The notes below the pieces were generated by a model. That model did not search any database. It had not been told where the DNA came from and saw only the letters and a program-made list of their open reading frames with translations. Shown here one piece after another: positions 38,400 through 51,700 of a stretch of DNA of 64,000 nt. Source of the stretch: Gari tellinella (lineage: Eukaryota > Mollusca > Bivalvia > Cardiida > Psammobiidae); contig OV277861.1 of NCBI GenBank assembly GCA_922989275.2, positions 19,120,540 through 19,184,539 on the forward strand. Reading direction: 5' to 3'. Numbering within the stretch: position 1 is the stretch's first letter; each line of letters begins with the position of its first letter. Made by a program: the position numbers and the translations under genes.

Positions 38400-38690
38400 A
38401 CTGTATATTTCGACGAGAAGAAAAAGAGAAAATAAAAGAGAGACAAAAAAGAGTAATAGAGATATAAAGAGAGCGAGAAAAAAGAAGGAAAACGAATGTT
38501 ATACAGAGAGAGAAAGAATGAAGAGAGAGAAAGAGAAGGAGAGGGAGAGAGAGATAGAGATAGAGAGAAAGAAAGAGAAACGCACATACATACTGGGACA
38601 GATAGGCAGAGGGAAAGAGAGACATACACTGACAGGCAATAGACAGACATACATACAGGCAGACAAAGAGGAAGAGAGGGACCACTTGAA
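38400..38690. repeat. Purine-rich GA/GAGA simple sequence
   Basis: Mostly A and G on the plus strand with GAGA runs. The apparent long frames on both strands are composition artefacts. Confidence 0.85.
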
Positions 38691-39639
38691 TATGAGTGTT
38701 CGACTTTACTTTTAGGAGCAACTTGCCTAAACACAAACAACTATATTCTTTAAAGTAATCGTTGTAGCGAAATTGATTATATGTAGTGCGTTTCCCCACT
38801 GGAATCACTAAAGTCGAAGGTAGAAAGTTGCCATCAAACCATGTAAGGCACACTTAACCCTTTCTTCGTCTTAGGTGACTACAATTGAATTTGCCAACAG
38901 CTTTAAACCAATTCTAGATTTGAACAAGGGATGTCTTTTAAAAAGATATTCCGTCGCAGGTTAAAGCCGCATTGTGCTTTTGAGAAACCTGCATAAAACG
39001 GTTGTTTGGGGTCCCATTTGAACTACGTGGGACGTGATTCTTTCACAAAAAACGGTTTTATCTAAGCAATTCGCTTTTTAAATTTTATTTATAATATTTT
39101 TGTGCTAGCACCAATTAAAAAGCCTCCATTGTGAATGGAAAGAAGGACAACTCTGTAAATACAGGGCTCCAGATAACGGAAGTATTTCGAAAACTTAAAT
39201 CTTTATTTCTGCTTTTAAACCCAATGGTGTCGTACTCATTAAAAGTGTCTCGAATAGACGGTTTAATCAGTAGTAACACCATAGCATTCGGTGCTGAAAT
39301 GAGTGAGAAAATGTTAGATTGGTTCAGATTACTCTCGCTTACATGTTTAGCTGGAACATCTGGATAACCCTTATTCTGCTGCACAGACGTCTGCTTCGAC
39401 ATTGTCGTCTGCAAAATGTGTTCAGTTTAGATTTATGCATTGTTTTAATTAAACAAACCTTAAGACGAGTGTCAAATAGTTTGGATCCAGATGAGACGCC
39501 ACGTTACGCGGCGTCTTTTTAGATTCAAATAGTTTGTAAACTCCGTAAAGTAGGCACAGGGTTAAACACTATGAGATTCAATAACAACGTGTACATATCT
39601 TTCACTGTGGGTAAACGGTCAAATAAACTATAGAGAATG

Positions 39640-40475
39640 TATACCTTGAGCTTGCTGAAAATGACTGTTTCAGCCTTGTCCGCCCTCTAACTCAAACATT
39701 TCTTTTTGGATCTTCACCAAACTTTCTACAAATGTTTATTAGTATAGAAACTAGGTCAGGTTCAATAACTAGCAAAATCGCATAAGGCATGTCTGAGTTA
39801 TTGCTGAAAAATGCTGAAACAGTCATTTTTTAATACATAAAGGGCAAAAACTCAAATATGCCACATGCGATTTTTGTAATAATCAAACTAAACCTAAATT
39901 TTATATACTTAAACATTTTCAGCAAGTTTAATGAATATCCGATGTGTTAGAGTGCAAAAAGTGACTGAAACCGTCATTTTTTCATTAATAAACAGGCAAT
40001 AACTTAGATATACCTTATGCGCTTTTAGTAGTAATCATACTAAACCTTGATATTATATCAATAAATATTTTCAGCAAATTTGGTGAAGATCCAATAAAAC
40101 GTATTTGTGTTAGAGAGCAAACCTTGCTGAAAACAGTCATTTTTTAATACATAAAGGGCTAAAACTTAGGTATGCCACATGCGATTTTAGTAATAATCAA
40201 ACTAGACCTGAATTTTATATGAATAAATATTTTCAGCATGTTTGGTGAATATCCGATAAAAACTGTTTGTTTTAGAGTGCAAAAATGACTGAAACAGTCA
40301 TTTTTTATAAATTAACAGGCAATAACTCAAAAACACCTTATGCGATTTTAGTAGTAATCAAACTAAACCTTGATTTTATATCAATGAACATTTTCAGCAA
40401 GTTTGTGGAAGATCGGATAAAAGATATTCGAGTTAGAGAGCGGACAAAAAAGTGTGATAGTCTAACTGACTGATG
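39640..40475. repeat. Tandem array of about 155-bp units
   Basis: The block GAAACAGTCATTTTTT ... AATTTTATAT ... TTTTCAGCAAGTTTGGTGAA recurs near 39824, 39975, 40138 and 40299 (periods 151, 163, 161). Intergenic. Confidence 0.8.
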
Positions 40476-41659
40476 GATCGACCGTCGAAGGTAATTGCGG
40501 TTGCACACGGTGATGTTGACTCCGGCTGTATCACGTGATACTAAGCCGTGTGGTAAGGTTTATGGCAGACGCTCTATTTTCGGTTTGTTATGATTTTAAA
40601 TCGCCCTTTTTGGTGATTTAGGTCCGTCCTCATCATTTCATAGATCAGTTTGGCCCATTAGATTGTTCAAACATTATTATTAACCGTTATTGTATTTCAG
40701 ACATTATGAAAAGGTCTGAAAACACAATGGGACTTTAAAGTTTGTTTGTTTGTTTGTTTGACTTACCTTGTCTATTTTGTTTCCTTTTATAAACAGAATT
40801 TCCCACATCCTAAATTTAAAAATGTTAACATATTAACATTAACAGCAATAATTTAGACTGTATCTCATTGTTTTCAATGTTTTGCAAGGTTTAAACTCCA
40901 AGATAAATGTGAAAAAGCAACAACAACAGAACACCAGGCTAGGCCTTTTTGTCCCTATTGGCCAATGAGAGTACTGCATTTCAAGCAAGTGGTCATTGAC
41001 CTACATTTCTGATAATTCCTGATTGGTAAAATTGTTTCAGAGGGTTGAGGTCTAAAGAGAAAACAGACCAGTCTGCGACGAGAAAAAATAGTGAAGACCG
41101 TAATATTAAAGCAAAATATATGGCTGTGAAATTTCTCAATTGTGTCGGCAAAGGGTTAATGATTACTGTACAGAAAAGCGCTATATACTGAAGAAGTAAT
41201 ACATTCATTTCAGTGTACTATCGTGCAACAACACACGGATAGTCGTTCAGATGCGTAGTAATTGAATCATGAGGCCGTAGGATAGGTTACGTTGTGATCG
41301 CGTAGTCTTATTATTATTGTTAAACAAAGCTCCAGATAAAATGCCGTACACAATTTCTCTCTTGTGTCTGTACTAAGTCCTATGACGTGACTTCTCATTT
41401 GAATCGTCTTTTCGAGACGATTTAAGTGAGTATAGTCGTAGAGGTTTATTGTATAAAACATTTATACCAGTATAAAAACATAGACGTTTAAGTTTGTTCA
41501 ATGATTCCCTTATCATGGGCTCTGCTTTGAATATCCATAGGTTGGAAATAAAACAAATGTTCATGTATCTAATCTAACATGACATTATCTTTATTGTTGA
41601 TAAATTTGTATTGCTGTAATGATAGATACTCTTAAGTTATGATTAAAACTTGTTCTTTT

Positions 41660-41665
41660 TTTATT
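41660..41665 (-). terminator. Candidate polyadenylation signal of gene B
   Basis: AATAAA on the minus strand, about 530 nt past the gene B stop. It is the first one met, since none occurs between 41960 and 42196. Using it would place an F2 MITE (41704-41957) inside the 3' UTR. Confidence 0.3.
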
Positions 41666-41703
41666 GATGGTATATAACTCCTTTCACTGTCTAATCCCGA
41701 GTA

Positions 41704-41957
41704 CAGTGGATAAAACGTTATTCTTTCCCAATAAACGTGTTTACGATAAAACTATTATTTCCATTGCAAACAGTTTGGAGCCTAGCCAGACGCCGGGTAA
41801 CTCGGCGTCTGATCGGGCTCCAAACTGTTTGCGACTCAGATTAAAATGAATACATGTAGTCAGAATTATCAAAACGTTGATTTTTTTCCACGTTTGATTG
41901 CAATGCGTTTGCATTTCGTGTGCATTTAAACGGAAAAGATTAACGTTTTCTCCACTG
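41704..41957. mobile_element. F2 MITE downstream of the gene B stop
   Basis: TA-flanked, CAGTGGATAAAACGTTATTC and inverted end, core hairpin. Possibly within the 3' UTR. Confidence 0.8.
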
Positions 41958-42196
41958 TTCAATGGCTTATGTAAACAGTCATGATCTTGATCCGACGCCG
42001 TGTGTGATTATGATCGAATCTATCTAACACTCATTTCAACAGTTTACATGTCCGGATACCTATCTTTCAAACTTGAAAATAAAGACAAAGCAAAATTGTT
42101 TAAATAATTGAATATTTACGATACGTTCAAAACAAATAATTTTCTAGCAAAACATGGTTAACAATGTAGCGGTAGCAAACAGAACAGTTTATAAAG

Positions 42197-42770
42197 TCAG
42201 GAATTTTCAACATTAGCTATTACTCCTGACCTCGGTGTGCGAGGAGTTTCAGAGTTTTTCACTGACAGTACATGTTTTAAGGGAGTTGTAGCCCTGTCCT
42301 GTATAGGCAGTCTATTTTTCACAATCGTTCTGTCACGATTTAGGGATGAATGGTTCAATAACACATTGTTCCGTTTCTTTCTGGGCGACCTTGAACTCCG
42401 AATACGTTCTGGTTTGTTGGTTCTAGGATCGTCTGTTATTGCTGATAAATCAAGTTTAAGATCACTGCCACTGGAAGATTTCGTCGGAATTAGGGGGCTG
42501 GTTCGTTTGTCGGATTGCTCCTTTGCAGGGTTGCTATCACGCGGTGTCCTCGGGGATTTCCCTCTTGGTGTCTTTACTTTCGTAACTTTGTGATTGGTCC
42601 ACGGTGCTGGGACGTCAGTGTCAAGGACTAAGGAGGCTGAGGTTGTTTCTTTGACCAGGTCTAACCTGTTTCGTGTAGACGATGCGGAAAATATCGAACG
42701 TGGTGTAATCGGCCCGGACATTAAAGATGAATGCGGGCTGAGGAGCGATGCAGAAGAAAATGAACTGTCT
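42197..42770 (-). CDS. Gene B exon 19: basic Ser/Thr-Pro-rich tail and stop
   Basis: 574 nt, opening with DSSFSSASLLSPHS and ending SGVIANVENS then TGA. Low complexity, rich in S, T, P, K and R, presumably disordered. It contains seven [S/T]-P-R motifs (for example ITPRS, KTPRGKSPRTPR, ETPRTPRSG) and a basic patch RSPRKKR, so it looks like a target of proline-directed kinases. No catalytic or adaptor domain is recognised. Confidence 0.85.
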
Positions 42771-45700
42771 CTGAAATAAACATTGTACAATATCTATCCA
42801 TTACTCCGTATATATGCATTTTTACGTCTTTAAATTATTTCTCCACTGAGGGAAATAGTTCTATTTTATACATTCATTGTATGCATATAAGTTGCACCGT
42901 AAGACATAGTTTCTATATCCTAGGAGATGGTAGGTTAATGCAGGCTGAAAGTAAAGCATATGCGCCTTCAGTCACAATGTGTTTTACTTGCAAACTGCTT
43001 GTCTTCAAAGCTAGAAACCGGCTATAGAGTAATGGATTAAACCACTCACTGCCTTGTCCCTATCTCATTGTCAATTGAAAACAGTTTGGACCCTAATCAG
43101 TATCTAAATTATTTGCCCATAACATTTTCATGGTACGACGCCTTTGGTTGAATACACGCTCGTATATGCCTGGTTTGGAATTAAATTAAATATTGATACC
43201 ACAATTTCACAAAGTTCAAATTGACTTTTGTCTAAAACAAAATATATGCGAAGTTGAACTTACCAATATTCAAAGTAAAACGTTACGTTTGGCAAGCATC
43301 GTTATTCAGACTTAATGGGGCGCTAGCAATTTCGGATAGATGTTCGAAATGATTACTTTTATTGACTAAGCTTTCAAGCAAATAATGCTCAATTTTCTAC
43401 ATTTGCAAGTTAACTTGATAGATAAAGAATCCGAATAACATATTTGGATCCATGTCAGATTCTATTGGTCTAATCTGGATCTAATAGTTTTGTTAATGTC
43501 AACCAAAATACATGTATCTTGAGGTTTAAATTCTTAAAATATATCTTTAATTTTCCGCTTTATTACCTTCCATTCGACATGGCATGGTGGCTAGATGGTG
43601 CCCTACTCATAGAAGGACTACCTTTTAGCAGCACATGGTGTTGATGTCCGAAGGGAGCCATCGAGGGCGCAGCAGCCTCGTTCAGCATTTTGCCAAGAAT
43701 GTAAACTGGATCAGGTGTATTCTCTGGTAAAGAGTCATATGCTGGAAATACAAGTGAAACGAATGGCTTAATGAGTTTTAATAGTGTAGCTCTTAAGTAC
43801 TTTGATAGTAGATTTATTTTTTTTAATAGTTAGATATATATTTATCAAGCGCAACCTTTCTGAAGAAAGCAACTTCAAACGAAAGACGGAGACCTTGAAA
43901 GGCCCTTTGCTGTTAAATGCCCGACAGAAACTAACAGAAAAACGCCCCAAAAAGGTTTTGTGTATTGTTTTCTTTCTGCCTTAAGAGGTCACTCCCAAAT
44001 GACACCTACATTGAATGCCACATAAGAGAGGGATTCATCTAAAGACATTAAACACGTTTGTGTCAAAGATGCATAACAATCATACTAGGACAACGTATTT
44101 TTCAAGTGTCTTCTACGGCATACTACTTCAATTCGTGAAAAACATTTATGTATATGATATGTTACTGTATCCATACTGTTTTCATATATTAGTGTTGTCG
44201 TGATATGTGGTGACAGGTTAAATAACCACACTATGCAAATATCAATTGATGGCAATAGTAAACAGTATTAAACATAATAAGTTGAGTCTGGCTATGGTCG
44301 ATTTATATCGTACCAATACAAGACACATAAAGTCGACACTTAAACATTGACACTCAAGGACTCTGATCCAAATATGGATTCATGCAGTTATGGATCAATG
44401 TTGTTTCAGTGTAAATGTTTGGCAGACCTGGTAGCTGTGGTTTGTTGTTGTTTTTGGCCTTCTTCAGTCTGTAGATATAGACAAGAGCCACTATGAATGC
44501 TGCCAGTAACATCAGGCACACTACAGACAATGCTATAACAGCTGGTAACAGGGTCAGACCATCGTCCTCGTCTGATGGCTGGTAAACTGAAATACATCAT
44601 GCAATATTGTCAGACACACTACAGACAATGCTATAAATCAGCCGTTTGCAGGGACAGACCACAGCAGGTGCTTGTAAATTGTGTTACACCTCGCTTCCAA
44701 TGTATTTTCCCATATACCAAAATGCAACAGTTTGCATAATTTTTCCAAAACAACCTTCACTGTCACTCTATGACCTTGCTGTCTGAGTTTTGCGACAATC
44801 TTTTGCAATGCGACATTCTTTGTAATGTCCATTGGGGTAAGTAACTCTAACGTCTCTTGATATGTGTCACTATATGACATTGCTGCAAGAGCTATGCGAC
44901 ATTCCTTTGCTATTTGACATTCTTAGGAATGTCACAGAGGGGCAAGTAGCTCTAACATTTCTTTACTTTCTTTCTGTTTTATAAAGAGGGCTTTGTTTCT
45001 TATTTTATGAAACACAAATGAGACGATTGCAAAGCAAGGGTTGATGCGGAGTTTTTTCTAGAGCTTTAGCATGCCACAATCCATGAATAAATAAGCAAAA
45101 GGTTTATGTTAAAATAAGTTTGTTTATGTTACAGCAAAGCTTACCACACGTTGGTTCAGTGGAGCTCCATGTTCCGTCAGCCAGACACGTTAATGATGAT
45201 GCCCCGGACAGTGCGTATCCAGACTGACACGTCAGCTGTGCTGACGTCAAGGTACCGTTAGTCGTTACTTCAAAGGAACCTCCAGGAGTTGATGGAAGCC
45301 CGGGACAGGTTTCTGTAGCAGAGAAATTTGTTCAATAATGCTGAACAGATTTAGTTCAGAAGTAATCGTTTTAGTTTAGACATAGCAGCTGCCTTTTAAA
45401 GAGGATGTCTTGTATATACGTAAAGTTGGCATACCTTGTGTTATTGCAACGGCAATAAAATTTGAGTCTCAAACTTTGATATTCGGAAAAGATGCCGAGT
45501 CAACATTTTAAACTTAACGTTAAGCATGGGAAGGTTTAGTACATGTACAATTGAGTCTCGCCGTTACGTGTACGACTATTTATCAATGTAAAGTTCACCC
45601 TTATTCAACTTTATGTTCAGCGACAGATAAAACACGAATTTTGCATAATCTAAAGAACAACTGTTAGACATTCGTTAAACGAAGGACACTTTAATGAAAT

Positions 45701-48700
45701 AGAATGTATAAAACTGTTGCTGCTTATAGCATTGAAATAGGACATGTGCTCAAAGGAACATTCTGGATTGCCTTTATTTGCATTCAGCTCCGTCTCTCTT
45801 ACGGTTGACGAAGTCATAAATATTTGTAATGTTTGAAATTAAATTCGAAAGTCACGAAAACTATTGTAAAATAGTCCGGCTTCCTGCATATAGTATACTA
45901 TACATGTATAGTCAATAGTTGTATTATACTCCAAAATACTACTACTGGAATGATGTTTGCTTTAACCCATTATCCTATAGCCTAATCCTAGTTTTGAAGA
46001 CAGGTGAGACCACTAAAATCAGATTGAAAGTAAAGCAGAATGCGCCATAAGGCACATTCTGCTTTACTTTCAGCCTGCTTAAAGCTACCTGCTGCTAGAA
46101 TATATAAATAATTTATGATGTTAAATATTCATAACTGTATAAATTGGAACTATTTTCTTCAGAGGAGGGATAAATAAGAGGTGTTAAAAGAAGTATTTAT
46201 GGGGTAATGGGTTGAAAACCTTTTTTCTGGTGCCGAAGCTCACATCGAAACATTATCAATTATCAGTCTACCACTATATTATGGGGAAGAACTAAAAACA
46301 TAAACTGACCACAAGTTGCATTCGATGATAATCCCCACGTTCCACTACTGTCACATGAGACTGTGGCGTCACCATTCAACGTGGATCCTACGTCACAAGT
46401 GTATGTAGCGGAAGTGGTTGTTTCGTCCGTCATGAAAATGAGGCTACCGGAAGATGGCGTAGTCAGTGTGTCACACAGGGCTAATGAAAAACAGCGAAAA
46501 TGCACAAAAGTGTTCGGTTTTGTTTTGGTTAATTATTTTGATTAACCCTTTCATGATCAAACTTATCTTTATATCGTCGCCTGCTTCAATATTGTTATCT
46601 GCAATATCGTCGCCTGCTTCAATATTGTTATCTGCAATATCGTTTTAAAGTTATATTTAAGGCAGCATAACTGACGTTATTTCAAAACAAGTGGTAAACA
46701 GTTTTGATCCTGATCAGATGCGGCGTCTGATCAGGATCAAAGCTGTTTACAAATGCGCTTTATGACGTCAATGAGATTGAAAGGGTTAAGAAATCATGTC
46801 TCCAACGTTAGAAACAATACCACTACAAATGCATCAATCAGTGTGGATCAAGAAAGACGACGAGTAACTCACGTCGAATCTGAACCAAAACTGCTTGAAT
46901 CGTGTATCTCAGAATTGCTCACAGCTTATGTTAACTTGTGCTAAACTTACTGCATGTTGGAGTTGCTGTTGACCACGAACCGGACGAGGAGCACTCTGCC
47001 ATGGCGCTGCCACTTATCGTAAAACCTACGTCACATGTGTAGGCAACTGATGTAAAGGTGCCGTTAGTTGACAACGCCAGTGAGCCGTTAGTTGGTGAGG
47101 TCAAACTGGTACATTCAGCTGTTAAAAAACAATCATACGTTTGCTATGAAAAAAATCTGAATTTTGAATGATCCGCAAATAAAACAACCCGATTCAATCA
47201 AGTTCACTACATTCACAAATGTATATGTTAAACGTTTAACGTGTATGCGATGTGTGATAAGAGAATATGTTTTATTTAACATATTTATAAATCAGATTAA
47301 TAACAAAGCGAAGACTGTTAGTCATATTACATTAATTCACGGACAAATGTTCAGAACCAATGAACTCAAAATCATTTCCTTATTTTTCACTCACTTAATT
47401 GTATTGAAAATATGTAAGGTTTGAAAACCCTTTGTATCTAACGATCTTGATTTTTTAAACTTTCAATGTTTTTATATCGTGTTTAGACGCCGCGTTATGC
47501 AGTGTCTGATCAGGATCCAAACGTTTTGCAAGGGTGTATATTGGCGTCATTGATAGAGAAAGGGTTAACCTATTATTCACAGACAAGAAAATATTTGCTA
47601 AATGTGTCGTATGAAATTTTGAAATTCAAAATGCAGAAATGATGATACGAGTGCCAAACAGTTAGGATCCAGATCTGGGGGCCCGTTTTATAAAACTTCG
47701 TACGACAAAAACGGTCGTAAGTCAAAACTTTAAAATACATTCAGTTTCTGATTTTCTATACAATCCTGTCTTGTGACATCTATCTGGAATCGTCGTTTCA
47801 AGACAATTCCAAAGAGATGTCACAAGACATGATTAGATGGAGCAATAAATAATAATTGAGACTTACGACAACATTTGTCGTAGGAAGTTTTATGAAACGG
47901 GCCCCTGGACCCAGACTTTGTAAAGATCAACTTAAATCATCTATCGCGATGCAAGGGCTGCTATATACGTATTTTGTCTAATAGTTGGTTTAACCAAGAC
48001 TTAATGATATAAGTTTTAAGCAGCAGAAACCAGGGGCCCGTTTCATAAAGCTTCTTACGATAAATGTTGTCGTAAGACAGATCACAAAAGTCTCAATCAA
48101 TATTTATTTTTCCATCTAATCCTGTCTTTGACATCTTTTTGGAATCGTCTAGAAAAGACGATTCCAAAGAGATGTCACAAGACAGGATTAGATAAAGATA
48201 TCAGAAATTAAATGTTTTTGACTTACGACAACATTTGTCGTAAGAAGTTTTATGAAACGGGCCCCAGGTTTTTGTTAACCCCAAATATCGATGAAGTGGC
48301 CACTGCCAGTTAAACCCATTACCCCATAGCCTGTTTCTAGTTTTGAAGATAGCTGCTCATTTTAAGCAGGTTGAAAGTAAAGCAGAATGCGTCTTGAGGC
48401 GCATTCTGCTTTTTTTTCAGCCTGCTTTAAGCTATTATCTGCTAGAATATAGAAACTATTTCTTATAATTCTTATTTTTAACAGTATAAAATGGAAATAT
48501 TTTCTTCAGTAGATGAATAAATTGAAGACGTAAAAAGGCATATTTATGGGGTATTTGGTTAAGAGAGAAATGAATAGGTTATAACAATCATAGGAATATA
48601 AGTGTTTTTACCACAGGTTGGGAAAGCGGCATCCCACCCGTTGCCATTAGTTTGACATATCAATATACGTTGTCCAGACAAGGTGAAGCCTACGTTACAC

Positions 48701-51700
48701 GAGTACGTCGCCATGGAGCCATCAGCCGCTACTTGAACTGATCCGTTGACCGGTGGTGTCGGCGTTGCACAAGCTAAAGACAAGGACTGGTTATATAGTA
48801 TATATTATATAATAACATTACTATCATTGTGTATAAAATTTTGAACGGGTTTGAATCAACTCTATTCACTGGAATAACTGCCTTACTCTTGGTACAAAGG
48901 TTATTTACACACATTTTGGATTCGAATCAGAAGTTGTTTGTGACACTCATTACTATATATATGTGCCTAAACCATGTTTGAGAAACAAGACCAGACACCA
49001 ATCGTTTAAGGCAAATGGCGTCATGACAGAGACGAATGACGCCGTGGCATTGAAAGGGCTGAATAAATTTCATCTTCAGTCTTCATTATGTTCGTATCAG
49101 AAATAAATCTTTGACATTGACGTATGTAGTTGTTTATAGAGAGAATGACTGTGTATATTTTGAAAACAATATATTGAAACTAGATCTAATAATCTAATTC
49201 GTTTAAATATTCTTTAGGGTTTAAGCAGGCGGTATTCATATATTGACAGTTAACCCATTACCCCATAGCCTATTTCTAGTTTTGAATACAGGTGACCACT
49301 TAAAGCAGGTTGAAAGTAAAGCAGAATGTGCCTTAAGGCACATTCTGCTTTGCTTTCAGCCTGCTTAAGCCACCATCTGTTAGCATATATAAAAATATTT
49401 CTTCTGATACATGTTTATGACTGTATAAATTTGAACTAATTTCTTTAGTGGAGTAATAAATTAAAGGCCTTAAAAGGCGTATTTAAGGGGTAATGGGTTA
49501 AAAACAGAACCTACTACAAGAGGGAGCACTACTGTTCCAGACCCCACCGGTGCACGCCGAGATGTTCACGCCGACCAAAGAATAACCGGAAGAACAGGAA
49601 TATGTAGCCACTGACACTTGGCCGTCTGTAGAAAGAGTCACAGTTCCACTATCTGGATCGGACAGGGTCGGGCATGCAGCTAGAAATAACGAGATAAGTA
49701 GAGAACGATATAACTCATACCAGACACACATGTTTGTAATACCGAAGTTAAAACGTAGACTAAATCATTACTTTTGTGAAAATGATTTTATACATGTACA
49801 GTGGGGACTATTTTAATATTATGCGTAAATGCACAAAAGCCTTATGTACACTACAAAAGCGTATAACCAGATCAGACGCTAGGTAACAAGGAGTCCGATA
49901 ATATTTAAAAATGCTACCGTTGAGATGATAGATATCGCAACAAATCCTAACAGCTATTCTTTACATTTCACTGCACTGCATTTAATTTCCTTTTGATATT
50001 TTCTCCACGGTATAATAATCTAAATGTAAAAGTTAAACATGTGTATGCGATAACAATTTTACAAGTTTAATCATACTTTAGGAATCTTGTATGTTTCAGA
50101 TAAAGATGGGATATTGATGTGAGTAAAGCGTGGATAAAATATATACTAACTCATCAGTTCAGACAATATTGTTGCAAGTATTTGACTTCAAGTGTACACA
50201 AAACTGATAGGTTAGAGTGACATTTGCTGGGCCATTTGAAACATAGACAAAGTTGAAACTAGACGTTTAATTCAATAACCGTTACTTCTTTAAAACTGAC
50301 ACAATTGATGTTAAGGTTGAATCTGGCATATCAGTAAGTCCAATGATTTTGCATTTCAAACTTCAATCCATTTGAGCCGAAAATACTCGTTTTTTAAGTT
50401 TAAACGTAGCAAAGGTTCTTCGAATTATCGCTTTACACTATACAATGTATAAATATACCCAACACAGTTTTACGAAATAGCATCTTTTTACTCATCATTT
50501 TCTGAAAAGAAAACTTACTACACGTTGGTGCCGTGCTTGTCCATGTAGTGTCAACTTGACATGTTCTTGTAACGTCTCCACTCATAGAGAAACCTACGTT
50601 ACAGCTGTATGTCACCACTGACGTCAAACCAGTACTGCTGATCACATACGCCCCGTCACTTGGTTGGGAAAGGGATTGACAGACATCTGCAAGGAACCGT
50701 ATACCGTCTTCAGACAACAAGCAAATTCACGTTCAACTACAATTCACTAAAACGCATAGGGATCTCTTTAAAACTGGCAACTTTTTGTTGTTGAAAGTAT
50801 AGAGGTGCTTATCAACGTTAACACCTTCACTGCCATGACGGTATCCATTTAAAACAAAATTGCGTCTGCTTTTATTTCTCAAATTGTAGGTATTTTGACT
50901 TGGGAAATACTGAAATGAGTGCAAAAAGTTTGGATTCTAGTCAAACGCCATGTCACGCGGCTTCTGATCAGGATTCAAACTGTTTTCAAATAACTATTGT
51001 ACTCGGTATAAGACAGTAAAGGGGTTAAAAGTCTGTAGTTCGTTCACAAGAAATACATATGTAAGAATAGGTCGATTGGTTGCTAAATCATGATTATGTT
51101 ATACTTGCCACATGTTGGCGATGTGTCTGTCCACGTGTTAGTGTCTGTCTGACACGTTCTAGTTGTGACACCATTCAGTACGGTGCCTATGTCACAACTA
51201 TACTGTATAGTCAAACCGTCACCTAACGACGTAACCGTGCCATTAGCCGGAGCCGCTGGTATCGCACAAGCTGAAAAAGATAAATAAAGAATGAGGGTAT
51301 CAAACATAGAATACTGTTGTATGTACATTTATGGCTGATAGTATCTGATTAAAATAGAAAAATTTCAAATAATGCTGAATAGGTGAAGGCTGCAAACTAG
51401 AAATGATAGTTTGAAAATTAAAAGCTGTAAGATGCGTTTTAACTCCCTAAGCCGTATACCAATAAAGCATCATCATCACCATTATTTATACAATTTTGAT
51501 TAAAATAGAATAGATATCGGGTATTGTATAAAGCAATTTCCACCTGAACAAATAAGTTCTTGTTCATCTATATTTGTTTTTTAACACTGTATATATTGGT
51601 AAGTGACATACTATGACATAAATAAGGTGGAAACAGAATGATATATTATATACTTTATATTTGTATAATGGAGAATCTGTTATTCTTTCCCGTTTTAACG

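Larger units (their letters stand above)
34823..42196. other. Intergenic region between gene B and gene A
   Basis: No gene recognised. It holds decayed F3 (34927-35138), F2, F1 and F4 MITEs (36028-36748), an F5/F1 hairpin (37139-37225), a purine tract (38400-38690), a 155-bp tandem array (39640-40475) and an F2 copy (41704-41957). Open frames here are short and coincide with repeats. Confidence 0.6.

Noticed and set aside
38324..38853. Long open frames on both strands
   Set aside because: They coincide with the GA/CT simple-sequence tract; the proteins are Ser/Leu or Arg/Glu/Lys runs from composition.
39115..39414. 99-codon minus-strand frame in the intergenic region
   Set aside because: No family recognised, no splice context, next to F1-type debris; may be an old transposon fragment but unsupported.
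42237..42593. 118-codon plus-strand frame
   Set aside because: Antisense shadow of the gene B tail exon, whose minus-strand frame is longer and splices correctly.
44638..44880. 80-codon minus-strand frame upstream of the TM exon
   Set aside because: It overlaps a degenerate 112-bp tandem duplication and a TM-exon fragment, has no recognised domain, and including it would break the gene B frame.
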